Positions 24,533 to 32,721 of a stretch of DNA of 64,000 nucleotides are shown here, piece by piece. This DNA is from an uncultured Acidobacteriota bacterium (GTDB lineage: Bacteria > Acidobacteriota > Blastocatellia > Pyrinomonadales > Pyrinomonadaceae), in contig CALMAH010000016.1 of the NCBI GenBank assembly GCA_937859595.1, positions 248,001 to 312,000 on the forward strand. Reading direction: 5' to 3'. A model generated the notes under the pieces. It did not search any database. It was given only the letters and a program-made list of their open reading frames with translations, and had not been told where the DNA came from. Position numbers and translations under genes: made by a program. Within the stretch, counting starts at the first letter, position 1. Every line of letters begins with the position of its first letter.

Positions 24533-24536
24533 ATTG

Positions 24537-25400
24537 CTATTTCTTCTTTGGAACTGCGGCTGCGATCTGATCCGGCGTGCAGTACAGTGACCGGCTGGTA
24601 CCGGTTTCAAGATCGAAGTAGCTCGCGAATCGCTTTAGAGACCTGATAAGAAACATCTCGGTCAGCATTTCGGCGATTTCGACGGCGACACGCTGATTTA
24701 TATTCAGGCTTTGCTCGCCGAGGCGAACTCGATCAGGGCAGGAAAGCCTATCAGCATCCTTTGACGTAAGAGTCTTCTCTGCTTCAAGAAGATCGGGATA
24801 CACAAGGGAAGGAGCGGGAAGAGAATGACACAGACTCGTTCCCGTAAAATACCGATCCGGTTTCGTTCGCTTTGTATTCGAACCGAGAAGCACTTGTCCC
24901 GATGATCGGCCATTGCCTCCATCTATCCACCACAAGGTTGGAGCATCCGATGAACCGTATTTCCGATTCCTATTGATCGCGTTATGAATATCACGGCGGG
25001 CGAAATGGTTATCGACGCAGCCCACGATCACTGTCAGTGAGCGATAATCGCTCATTGACGGTTTAAGATGCTTCTCGGCGTCAAAGGGCTCGACCGCGTA
25101 GTGGCACTCGATTCCCCACGCAAGAGCTATCCGCGCTGCCAGGGTTTGAGCCTTTAACCTTCCAACCTCGGCCGCACAGAAATTACCTCGCGGAATGTTG
25201 GCGCTTTCGACGATATCCGGATCGACGATCAGCATCTCGACAGGCTTGTTCTGCTGATTATTTAGTTCAAACATCAGCCTTGCGATAGCCGGGATCGCAA
25301 AAGACCCTGTTCCGCCCGCTCCAACAACGACAAGTCGTAAACTGCTGTACTCTCTCGGCATCACTACAGCGGCCTGAGAAAAACTAAGATCGATCTTCAT
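24537..25400 (-). CDS. PRTRC-system ThiF-family protein
   Basis: The 287-residue protein has an E1-like Rossmann core with VVVGAGGTGSFAIPAIARL near residues 25-45 and VDPDIVESANIPRGNFCAAE, the ATP-binding and adenylation residues of ThiF/MoeB/UBA proteins. The later VGCVDNHFARRDIHNAI segment fits the conserved 'GCVDN' turn. No clear Cys pairs for zinc are seen. In PRTRC cassettes (ParB-related, ThiF-related) such a protein accompanies a JAB peptidase. Its ATG overlaps the stop of protein A by one base. Confidence 0.87.
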   Translation of the reverse strand: MKIDLSFSQAAVVMPREYSSLRLVVVGAGGTGSFAIPAIARLMFELNNQQNKPVEMLIVDPDIVESANIPRGNFCAAEVGRLKAQTLAARIALAWGIECHYAVEPFDAEKHLKPSMSDYRSLTVIVGCVDNHFARRDIHNAINRNRKYGSSDAPTLWWIDGGNGRSSGQVLLGSNTKRTKPDRYFTGTSLCHSLPAPSLVYPDLLEAEKTLTSKDADRLSCPDRVRLGEQSLNINQRVAVEIAEMLTEMFLIRSLKRFASYFDLETGTSRSLYCTPDQIAAAVPKKK

Positions 25401-26056
25401 TAGGGCAACATCTCCACAAGCGCGTCTATCTCATTCAGATCAATGATCCCTTCGGGCATCTCTCCGACCCACGCGGCCGGGATCGGAACAAGGTGATCGT
25501 AAACGCCAAAACGGAACCGTATCTTCGGCTTGTCGTGAACATCGATCAGGATGGCGAATATTCTGAACTTGCCCAGTTCATCCTTCTCATCTGCCGAGCT
25601 AAAGTTGAGTGCTCCGGGCGGATGCGTATGAAGCTCGATACATGCCTCGGTGTATTCGGGCAAGCTGTCGTCGGCTATCGTCGCGACCGGACTCGAAAGG
25701 CGGCCGGCAGGCTTCCATTGCCACTCCTTGCGAGTATCGTCCCAGTAGATCAAATAGACTTCTTCCTTAAAGCTTGAAGATGGATATGTTTGTTGGGCAT
25801 CTAAAAGGATCTCCCGCCATAGCATATTTGGAATACGTGGTTTGTTCCATGAGATACCTATGGAAGCAATCGGCAGTCCCCATATCTTTTTCACGCTTAG
25901 CGGCAATGAGACTGAGAACTCACGCCGTTTTGCACGAACAAAAAGACCATTCCCGGCAAGCAGATACTCGTAAAGGGCCGCTACGACCGGGTCGGATTCA
26001 CTCGCAGCAATGCAATGCCCGACGAGTTTCGTCAATGCGTTAAGGTGTGATGACAT
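25400..26056 (-). CDS. PRTRC-system protein A, JAB/MPN metallopeptidase
   Basis: In this 218-residue protein, ACIELHTHPPGALNFSSADE (residues about 140-159) supplies the HxHx(n)SxxD zinc motif of JAB1/MPN/Mov34 peptidases. The upstream glutamate may be in EEVYLIYWD. The WNKPRIPNMLWREILLDAQQ segment is the N-terminal signature of PRTRC protein A. JAB domains next to ThiF-type E1 proteins recall ubiquitin-like deconjugation pairs, but no ubiquitin-like gene is obvious here. Nine nt separate it from protein B. Confidence 0.85.
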   Translation of the reverse strand: MSSHLNALTKLVGHCIAASESDPVVAALYEYLLAGNGLFVRAKRREFSVSLPLSVKKIWGLPIASIGISWNKPRIPNMLWREILLDAQQTYPSSSFKEEVYLIYWDDTRKEWQWKPAGRLSSPVATIADDSLPEYTEACIELHTHPPGALNFSSADEKDELGKFRIFAILIDVHDKPKIRFRFGVYDHLVPIPAAWVGEMPEGIIDLNEIDALVEMLP

Positions 26057-26065
26057 ATAAAGAAA

Positions 26066-26752
26066 TCAAAGCGGGAAATGGTTGCCGTATCGCCGCTGCT
26101 CGACGACAGACTCCCATGCGTCCTGAACAGTGTTGTTAGAAACAATTAGTTGGGGCATCGGGAACTTTCTAGCCTTGTCAGCCGCCAGTTTTGCCAGGAG
26201 GCTGCGCACATCCCTAGGCTCAGTCAGGCACCTGTTTGCTGAGTGATCTCCATTGAACGGGGCATCAAAAATTAGGTTCCACACCCGCTGAAGAGTCGAT
26301 GGATGCGTCTCGGGAACCTCGTTCTTCCCAAAGCAGATCTTCCCTGCACCGATATTCGGGAGCGGTGCAACGGCAAGCCGGGTCTTCTCGGAAATGTTCT
26401 TTGCGGACGTTGCCCAGAGATAGTAGTCTCGGCCCTTGCCGACAAGGATCAGGGTGGGCAGAGGAACCGTGATGTTTTTTACGACCCCATCCGAAAATGC
26501 AACTGTAATGTTCCGCTTGCCCGCCGGGAGATAAGAGAGGATCGCATTTCCGTCCGCAGCTTCGCGATATCTAAGCACTCTTCTATCAAGCCATCCGGTA
26601 TCGGTTTGCAGATCCCGAAATGCACGTGTCACCTGCACACTCGACAAAGCCTTCAGGCCGTGCCGGTTCTCGCCAAACGTCTCAAACAGATATTGCCCGG
26701 GAAGAAAATATAGCGCGGCCGAGGCATCCGGAGGGATGACAGTGTTTTCCAT
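26066..26752 (-). CDS. PRTRC-system protein B
   Basis: The protein has 228 residues from ATG 26752 (a GTG two codons earlier is possible). Characteristic PRTRC-B segments are visible: DTGWLDRRVLRYREAADGNA, ITVPLPTLILVGKGRDYYLW, and VAPLPNIGAGKICFGKNEVP followed by LQRVWNLIFDAPFNGD. The function is unknown. It is preceded by the ERF gene and followed by proteins A and ThiF, the usual PRTRC order B-A-ThiF. Confidence 0.85.
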   Translation of the reverse strand: MENTVIPPDASAALYFLPGQYLFETFGENRHGLKALSSVQVTRAFRDLQTDTGWLDRRVLRYREAADGNAILSYLPAGKRNITVAFSDGVVKNITVPLPTLILVGKGRDYYLWATSAKNISEKTRLAVAPLPNIGAGKICFGKNEVPETHPSTLQRVWNLIFDAPFNGDHSANRCLTEPRDVRSLLAKLAADKARKFPMPQLIVSNNTVQDAWESVVEQRRYGNHFPL

Positions 26753-26792
26753 TTGCACACTCGTTCTTGTTCAGCAGGCAATAAAGGGTCCG

Positions 26793-27272
26793 TTAACGAA
26801 TGTTTACTGCACTGCGGCTTGGCTGATTCGATGCGACACGCCTCCCATTTTGCATCCAGGGTCTGGCGTTTCCGTTCTTTGCCGAGGCAGCATTGCCGTC
26901 ATCATCGGCATCCGCCACGATCCCGACAATGGCGGCAAGGCCGTATCTCCTGCCATAGGTCATCGCCGAGCCTACGCCTTGCGGATCGTTCTTGGAGAGA
27001 GGCAGACACAACTCGCTCTGGATCCACTGGCCGGATTCGTGGATGAGGAGAGTCTCGACTATGAGAGTATTCTCGGCCCCGACACTATTGCCCTGGATCA
27101 CGCACAGCCCGTTCTTTGCGAGAAGCTCTCGGCAACTATCCCAAACAGAACTGAGATCCGCATAGGTAGAGTTGAAATACGGGTTTGTCGAATCGCGCTT
27201 TGCAGGCGTCAGGCCGGCCTGCACCAGCATGAGGGCCTTTGCGAGATCACAGATGCTTTCGCTCTTGTTCAT
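26793..27272 (-). CDS. ERF-family single-strand annealing protein
   Basis: The protein has 159 residues from the ATG at 27272, whose ATGA overlaps the upstream stop. It carries the ERF core: PYFNSTYADLSSVWDSCREL, LLAKNGLCVIQGNS, LLIHESGQWI and DPQGVGSAMTYGRRYGLAAI followed by VGIVADADDDGN. The last acidic stretch is the classic 'ddDdg' end of ERF domains. ERF proteins pair complementary single strands during phage or plasmid recombination. Placed inside the PRTRC gene order, it suggests recombination-dependent replication or repair of the element. Confidence 0.9.
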   Translation of the reverse strand: MNKSESICDLAKALMLVQAGLTPAKRDSTNPYFNSTYADLSSVWDSCRELLAKNGLCVIQGNSVGAENTLIVETLLIHESGQWIQSELCLPLSKNDPQGVGSAMTYGRRYGLAAIVGIVADADDDGNAASAKNGNARPWMQNGRRVASNQPSRSAVNIR

Positions 27273-28108
27273 TGAGTTTTGCTCCCGTTCGTCAGGGTCA
27301 GAGTCGTGTCGTCCGGCGCATTGCCATTGTTCCAAAAGTCGATCAGTGCCGACAGCATCTTTTTCGGGTCGGCCTCGATCATTGCGTCGAGAGTGTCAAG
27401 TCGGTCGAAAGCGTCCCGGGCGGCTTTGTATTCGCGAGTCAACTCTTCTATCGTTTCGCGGTTGAATTCGTACCAATCCGCCATCTGGCAGTAATCGCTG
27501 TCAAGCCAGGGATTGCCGGTCGAATGGTCAACCAGTCTCAAGAGATCGCCGAAAATGCATCCGTCCTTATCCCAGATGCTCTTGTGCGGACTTTCTTCAA
27601 TAGTTGGGAAATCACTTGCGGATACTCCGAACTTTCGTTTGAAGAAACCCCAGGCATCATCCCTAACGTAAAAGAGAAGCCCTGCGGCATAACTGAGTCT
27701 CAGCTCCTCGAAATATATCTCCTCGCAGCATAGATCGACGTTAAGCGGTGGGATCGCAAAGTGTTCGAACTCGCTTTCAGGATCGTCGTGCCAGTATTCC
27801 AGCAGCGGAAAGCACTTGTCGTTCACAAGACGAAATAGCTCGTTGGCTCGCTCGCTGTACTTGACGAAGTACCCCCGACGATAGAAACTCGCCTGCGAGG
27901 TCGCCCATTCCGCCGGAAATAGGTCGCGATAAAGCGCATATTTCTTCTGCTCGGAGATAACAGCCGAAACATGGTCGTGAGCCGCAAGAGCGTTATGGCT
28001 TTGTGCCTTGAAGCTGAGATACTCGATCGACTTTGATAGCCGTTCGGCGAAATGGCCGGTGAACGAAACACGCTGAGCGCCACCCGCAGCCATATCAAGC
28101 CTCATCAT
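27269..28108 (-). CDS. Probable PRTRC-system protein F-like protein
   Basis: The 279-residue protein has alternating helices and Trp/Tyr-rich segments (YFVKYSERANELFRLVNDKC, PWLDSDYCQMADWYEFNRET). I assign it to the F position mainly from order: E-like, C-like, small gene, this one, ERF, B, A, ThiF. Clear diagnostic motifs for PRTRC F are not certain to me. It overlaps its neighbours on both sides by a few bases, so translation is likely coupled. No enzymatic motif is seen. Confidence 0.6.
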   Translation of the reverse strand: MMRLDMAAGGAQRVSFTGHFAERLSKSIEYLSFKAQSHNALAAHDHVSAVISEQKKYALYRDLFPAEWATSQASFYRRGYFVKYSERANELFRLVNDKCFPLLEYWHDDPESEFEHFAIPPLNVDLCCEEIYFEELRLSYAAGLLFYVRDDAWGFFKRKFGVSASDFPTIEESPHKSIWDKDGCIFGDLLRLVDHSTGNPWLDSDYCQMADWYEFNRETIEELTREYKAARDAFDRLDTLDAMIEADPKKMLSALIDFWNNGNAPDDTTLTLTNGSKTQ

Positions 28109-28350
28109 CAGAATCCGGTAGGGATATTATCGGACGGAGTCGCCGGCAGCCCGCCAAATGCTGCCAAATGCCTTTGCAGCGTCTCTATCTCCATCCTCCC
28201 GATATTCAGGATCTCTTCCGCTCGTTTTATATCCTCAACACCAAGGAGGTCTGCCGCATCCCTCCGCATAAATTCCTCGGCCAGAAGGACTGCCGGATTC
28301 ACCTGCTCGTTCTCCGCAGCGAGTAATTCCCGTGGAGACTCATCCTTCAT
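28108..28350 (-). CDS. Small helical protein within the PRTRC operon
   Basis: The 80-residue acidic protein overlaps the preceding stop by ATGA and the next start by ATGATGA. It is helical (PRELLAAENEQVNPAVLLAE, then IKRAEEILNIGRMEIETLQR) and ends in a Pro-rich tail. It has no recognised family; the tight coupling is the main support that it is real. Confidence 0.65.
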   Translation of the reverse strand: MKDESPRELLAAENEQVNPAVLLAEEFMRRDAADLLGVEDIKRAEEILNIGRMEIETLQRHLAAFGGLPATPSDNIPTGF

Positions 28351-28661
28351 CGGACACCCTTGTGCTGTGCGCGTTTTACGATCGTCACCGTAAGCTTTCC
28401 GTCTTTTACCTCGCGCGTAATATTCGCGTTCTCGATAGAAGCGAAGTGCGGCTGCAGGACCTTTTTCAATGTCGCGTCTTCCTGAGCCAATGCGGCGTCG
28501 AGGTCAAAGTTCTGACCCTCGATCTTTATCGTTGCCTTCGGATCGGTGACTTGAGGACTGTCCTTAGCAGGAGTCTCCGACTTCTGCTCTGCCGGTGCAG
28601 CTGCTGTAGCAGCATCTTCAGCTTTGGTCTCGGGCTGGGTGGATTTGGTTTCGTTTTCCAT
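28347..28661 (-). CDS. PRTRC-system protein C-like protein with acidic N-terminal tail
   Basis: The 104-residue protein has a disordered Ala/Glu/Thr-rich N-terminal 45 residues. The last 60 residues follow the layout of PRTRC protein C: a 'G.x.LP/LD' strand (IKIEGQNFDLDAALAQED), a helix ending in a YPEL-like turn (VLQPHFASIENANI), then KDGKLTVTIVKRAQHKGV, equivalent to the DGxxxYxFxxxxGTKG end. The typical family member is about 70 residues, so the extra tail is unusual. Confidence 0.65.
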   Translation of the reverse strand: MENETKSTQPETKAEDAATAAAPAEQKSETPAKDSPQVTDPKATIKIEGQNFDLDAALAQEDATLKKVLQPHFASIENANITREVKDGKLTVTIVKRAQHKGVR

Positions 28662-28666
28662 AGTTC

Positions 28667-29878
28667 TTATGATGCAAAGAGACCCTGTTGATCCTTGGCT
28701 GTTTCAGCGTTCTGGGTTGCGGGAGGCGTAGTGGCGGCTGCTGCCTCGCTTTTGGAACTTGGGCCGGATTTCGCGCTTTTTGCGTCTGTCTTGGAAGTAC
28801 GTTTCTTTGACGCAGCTTTCTGCTTTTTAAGCTTTTCAGCAGAAAGCACAGGCAGATTCGCTTTATATTGTCCCAGAGAGGTTTCAAGGCAATCCTTTAA
28901 CCCGTCGTTAAGACCGCCGCTGCTCAGCTCCGAGATCGAGATCTGTGGTGCGAAGTCGTGTGAACGAACACTCACGACACATTTGCGACCCCCTTCCTTC
29001 TCTGGCAAAAGTTGTATCACTGCTGTGACCGTGCAAGCGTTGAAATCGAACGGCTCCCTATCAGGAAGTTCTATCGAACCGATTGCGGGAGCGGCGTCGG
29101 GGACCGGCGATCCGGCTATATCCGCATCCTCAGCTATTGGGGCTATTGGTTCATCCGGCGAGCCTGGTCTCTCGACCTCGGCAGTATCTTTGCTCGCGAT
29201 CTCGATTGCGGCTGCTCTGTCCTCGGACTTTCTGATCTCGGAGACATCAGGTTTACCGGCGTCTTTAGCCACCGGTTCCTCCGGCTCCTGAACCTCCAAA
29301 GACGTAGACTCTTTCGGTTCATCCTCACGCGACGACTCTGCCTTGGGAATGAGTTCGTCCCTCTCCGCGTTGTCGTTCAACGCGGCGATCTCGGCCTCGC
29401 CTTCCGGCACGCATTCGTCAGCATACGACGGCCGTTCGGTCTCGATTCCGATATCCTGCTGAACAACCCCGAGATATTCGTCGTAATCAACCTCCTGGGG
29501 CCGCGCATCAGCCACGACTTGCGTCGAAGGCGGCTGCACGAGAACGGGCATGGGTTCAGGCTGGTTCACCGTCGGCGTATTCACGATCTGCGTTTGCGGC
29601 GGTTTCGGCTGAACGACACATTGTCTTTCGATCTCGCGAAGCGTTTCGAGAAACTTGCTCAGAAAGAGATTCCTGATCGTAGCTTCCTCGTGTGCCCGGC
29701 ACAAATACTCGGCCCCCTTCCACATCTCAAGCCCAAGCTGATGATTTGTCGGGCCGTTGCTTTGAAACCCTTCGGCTCGGCTGACCTCGATCGCGAGCGT
29801 TTTGGCGGTGAAGGCAAGTTGCTCCATTCTTTCCTTGTTATCGAGCGGTACGAAGGAACCGCTGTTCAGAATGTCCAT
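28667..29878 (-). CDS. PRTRC-system protein E-like protein with long acidic insert
   Basis: The protein has 403 residues from ATG 29878. The first 85 residues form a helical domain; residues about 90-270 are Pro/Glu/Ser-rich and probably unstructured. Residues about 275-350 form the E-like core (CTVTAVIQLLPEKEGGRKCV, ISISELSSGGLNDGLKDCLE). The tail is Lys/Ala/Ser-rich (KKQKAASKKRTSKTDAKSA) and may bind DNA. PRTRC E proteins are usually shorter and have a similar basic tail. It is first in the cassette and next to the repeat array. Confidence 0.6.
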   Translation of the reverse strand: MDILNSGSFVPLDNKERMEQLAFTAKTLAIEVSRAEGFQSNGPTNHQLGLEMWKGAEYLCRAHEEATIRNLFLSKFLETLREIERQCVVQPKPPQTQIVNTPTVNQPEPMPVLVQPPSTQVVADARPQEVDYDEYLGVVQQDIGIETERPSYADECVPEGEAEIAALNDNAERDELIPKAESSREDEPKESTSLEVQEPEEPVAKDAGKPDVSEIRKSEDRAAAIEIASKDTAEVERPGSPDEPIAPIAEDADIAGSPVPDAAPAIGSIELPDREPFDFNACTVTAVIQLLPEKEGGRKCVVSVRSHDFAPQISISELSSGGLNDGLKDCLETSLGQYKANLPVLSAEKLKKQKAASKKRTSKTDAKSAKSGPSSKSEAAAATTPPATQNAETAKDQQGLFAS

Positions 29879-29993
29879 GTTTATTCTCACTCCACTTCCC
29901 TGCCTTCCGCCTGTTTTTTTGTTCCTGATCTGAATCGGGAGATGCCTCTAACTAACTTCTTTGCAAATATTCGCTACCTTCGCTAAATATATC

Positions 29994-30090
29994 TATCGGG
30001 TATTATCGGGTACGGAATCGGGTATAGGTAGCCATTTACTCCATTGAGTAATCGGATATTATCGGGTATGATCGGGTAGGGATCGGATAT
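29994..30090 (+). repeat. Seven phased 10-bp repeats, iteron- or operator-like
   Basis: The unit is NATCGGRTAN. Copies begin at 29994, 30004, 30016, 30050, 30060, 30070 and 30081, so spacing is 10-12 bp within each cluster (three, then four copies), one helical turn apart. The array fills the space between the divergent PRTRC operon and the first Fic gene and runs over the Fic start codon. It could be an origin iteron set or a cooperative operator. Confidence 0.8.
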
Positions 30091-31165
30091 GGTGTTAAAC
30101 AGTGTGCTGGAACCAAATATAGTAATTACGCCGGAATTCCTTAGCATCATCGCGGAGATCGATGAATTCAAAGGACAATGGGAAGCATTAAAGAATCTGT
30201 CTCCCGAACGGCTCGTCAAACTTCGCCATGTCGCCACGATCGAAAGCATCGGTTCCTCGACCCGGATCGAAGGGGCAAAACTAACGGATCAGCAGGTGGA
30301 AGAGTTGCTTTCTGCCGTCAGGATGACCTCGTTCAGAACGCGTGACGAAGAGGAAGTAGCGGGGTATGCCGAAACGATGGACATGGTTTTTCAGGCATAC
30401 GAGGAAATGCCGGTCACGGAAAACCACATACGCCAGCTTCACCAAATGCTCCTCCGTCACAGCACCAAAGATGAGCGCCACCGCGGCAGTTACAAAAAGC
30501 TGCCAAACCATGTGGTTGCACGTGACGAAAAAGGCAATGAGATCGGTATCGTGTTCGAGACCACTGCTCCTTTTGACACACCGCTCGAAATGGAAGACCT
30601 GGTTAAATGGGTAAACAAGTCCATCGCAGAAAAGAGCCTGCATCCTCTTTTGATCACGGCGGTCTTTGTTGTCCGTTTTCTAGCCATACATCCATTTCAG
30701 GACGGCAACGGCAGATTGTCCCGCATTCTAACGACGCTTATGCTCCTCAGAGCAGGATACGGATATGTACCGTATGCCTCTCTTGAAAGCGTTATAGAGG
30801 ATAACAAGGACCTTTACTACCGATCGCTGCGACGAACGCAGGTCAGTTTCAAGACGAACGAACCCGACTGGGACCCCTGGATCGGTTTCTTTCTTCGGTG
30901 TCTAAGAAAGCAGAAGAGCAACCTCTCGGACAAGATAGGAACAGAAATAGAACCGGAGATCCGGGATCTCCCGCTCCTTTCGATAAAAGTGCTCGATCTT
31001 CTCAGAGATCATGAGAGACTGACGATCTCTGAGCTCGTGGAATTGACTGGGGCAAACCAAAACACAATGAAAGTTCGGCTTAGAGAACTTGTAGCATCCG
31101 GACGAATCGTTCGACGCGGAAGGGCAAGAGCAACCTGGTACCGAATCGGAACGACGCATGTTTAA
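30089..31165 (+). CDS. Fic protein with class II inhibitory helix and HTH tail
   Basis: Fic enzymes transfer AMP or a related group onto proteins. This 358-residue protein has the core HPFQDGNGR at residues 201-209 (His catalytic, Asp for magnesium, NGR for phosphates). An inhibitory helix S57-TRI-E61-G62 precedes it, marking class II self-inhibited Fic proteins; Glu 61 would block ATP. A winged HTH occupies the last 65 residues (LTISELVELTGANQNTMKVR), so it may bind DNA, perhaps its own repeat-filled upstream region. It has no separate antitoxin gene. Confidence 0.92.
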   Translation: MVLNSVLEPNIVITPEFLSIIAEIDEFKGQWEALKNLSPERLVKLRHVATIESIGSSTRIEGAKLTDQQVEELLSAVRMTSFRTRDEEEVAGYAETMDMVFQAYEEMPVTENHIRQLHQMLLRHSTKDERHRGSYKKLPNHVVARDEKGNEIGIVFETTAPFDTPLEMEDLVKWVNKSIAEKSLHPLLITAVFVVRFLAIHPFQDGNGRLSRILTTLMLLRAGYGYVPYASLESVIEDNKDLYYRSLRRTQVSFKTNEPDWDPWIGFFLRCLRKQKSNLSDKIGTEIEPEIRDLPLLSIKVLDLLRDHERLTISELVELTGANQNTMKVRLRELVASGRIVRRGRARATWYRIGTTHV

Positions 31166-31267
31166 GAGATCCGCGGACGGTCTATGGTCTGTCGATCCCT
31201 ATCCGCCCATAACAGTTGATAGATCATAAACCATTACTGCCGCGTACCTCACATCATGGAAAAAGTC

Positions 31268-32368
31268 TCAGGCCGCGGCCGAGTAGGTTAGAGCCCTTAA
31301 CTGCGAGTCGGTTGACGCATTGGCCGACCGCTCTTTGTGCTTCCGCAGTATCCTTGAAAGTGTTGAATGTGTCGTATTCATCGACCTTGCAGCATGTCGA
31401 AGACTTCCGTTGCTCTTGGTCAAGGCGTGCTCGATGAATGTAGCTGCGGCCTTCACGTAAATGCTGTCGAGATCGTCCGATTCAGGATCAAGCAAAACTG
31501 TTACGAAGTTGCGTTCAGCGAATTCCTCACCAAATGCTTCATGGTGGGAATTTTTCTCGGACAAGGGCATTGCTGCCCCCGCGGGACCCGTTGAAGACTT
31601 CGGCGCCAGAAACTTTCTAACAATGTCGAGGGTGATGGCCGAAAGGTCCATCGACTCGACTGCGAGACGAGCGGCGAAGTTTCGCAGCTCACGGTAGTTG
31701 CCTTTCCATTCGCTTCGTTCGATCTCGCACAATGCGGCCTCGTCTATCACAAATGGTAAGACTCTCCCGACGGAAGATCGCTCGACTTCCATCTGACTGA
31801 GGAATAGATAGCGGATCTTTTCCTTTTGGCAACGAAGCGGGATCGTTTCGAGTTGAAGTATATTAAGACGATCGAAGAGGTCGGGACGGAACGAACCGTC
31901 TCTTACCATTTTCTTCAGGTTCCGGGAGGTGGCGGCTACGATCCGAACATCTATCTCCCGCTCGTAAGTGCCGCCGACTCTCCGTATCCGTTTTTCTTCC
32001 ACCGCCTTTAGTAGCTTCGCCTGAAGACTAAGCGTAAGCTCTCCTATCTCGTCAAGAAAAAGGGTCCCTCCTCCGGATGTTTCAAAGAGACCGGCCTTAG
32101 CAGAAGCGGCTCCCGTAAATGCACCTTTCTCGTAACCGAATAGTTCGGATTCAAGCAATTCGGAAGTAAAACTGGCACAGTTGACGCTTACGAACTCCCG
32201 TTTCGATCTCGGGCTTTGCTCGTGAAGCTTCCGGGCGATAGTCGTCTTTCCAGTCCCTCTCTCGCCTGTGATAAGCACGTAGTGCGGAACTCGGGCATAT
32301 AGAGCTATCTTTTCCTCCAAGATCGACGATCCCGGATCCGGGCTGGCAAGGGCATTCTGATTCTGCAT
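31268..32368 (-). CDS. Sigma54-dependent activator without a receiver domain
   Basis: The protein has 366 residues from ATG 32368 (the preceding TTG could also serve). The AAA domain begins at once: GERGTGKT (36-43), FGYEKGAFTGAAS with the sigma54-contacting GAFTGA loop at 83-88, TLFLDEIGE (103-111) and an intact arginine-bearing FRPDLFDRLNIL. The C-terminus has a Fis-type HTH (EHALTKSNGSLRHAARSMNT then HSTLSRILRKH). No sensory or receiver domain precedes the AAA part, so activity is probably set by expression. It lies between two Fic genes; I found no clear TGGCA-N7-TTGC site upstream of either. Confidence 0.92.
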   Translation of the reverse strand: MQNQNALASPDPGSSILEEKIALYARVPHYVLITGERGTGKTTIARKLHEQSPRSKREFVSVNCASFTSELLESELFGYEKGAFTGAASAKAGLFETSGGGTLFLDEIGELTLSLQAKLLKAVEEKRIRRVGGTYEREIDVRIVAATSRNLKKMVRDGSFRPDLFDRLNILQLETIPLRCQKEKIRYLFLSQMEVERSSVGRVLPFVIDEAALCEIERSEWKGNYRELRNFAARLAVESMDLSAITLDIVRKFLAPKSSTGPAGAAMPLSEKNSHHEAFGEEFAERNFVTVLLDPESDDLDSIYVKAAATFIEHALTKSNGSLRHAARSMNTTHSTLSRILRKHKERSANASTDSQLRALTYSAAA

Positions 32369-32678
32369 CAAGGTTAATTCTCCTCGTAAAAACGTCGATA
32401 GGCTATTTTAAATAGTAGATTCCCGCTGACTCGTCCCTGCTGGACGAACCTGGTATACCAATCCGATATTCAACCTACATTACTAAAAACCCGCATTAGT
32501 CGGAGAAGTTACCTTTAAAACCAATTTTCTATGATTTATTTTGTAAGGAACGGCTCTCTGTCCTTCAGTATTTACGCCATCAAATGGGGCAAGGTTAAAC
32601 CGCGGTCACAATTCCTTAAAAATCGACTAAGTAAAAAAGCAATGCTGCTCCGTTCACTAGGAAAGAAATAAGTGCTAT

Positions 32679-32707
32679 CTTTTCTTAGAGGATCTCACTA
32701 AGAAAAG
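32679..32707 (+). promoter_or_regulatory. Perfect inverted repeat upstream of the second Fic gene
   Basis: CTTTTCTTAG (32679-32688) and CTAAGAAAAG (32698-32707) are exact reverse complements around a 9-bp spacer. It ends 14 bp before the ATG at 32722 and has no following T-run in sense, so operator is likelier than terminator. The rest of 32372-32678 is AT-rich with no gene. Confidence 0.6.
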
Positions 32708-32721
32708 TTCTTTCTCTTTCG

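Noticed and set aside
29994..30090. CRISPR array
   Set aside because: Units are 10 bp with almost no spacer; no cas gene is in the window.
29983..30249. Minus-strand frame across the repeat array
   Set aside because: Its codons come from the 10-bp repeats and the antisense of the Fic gene; it is not a gene.
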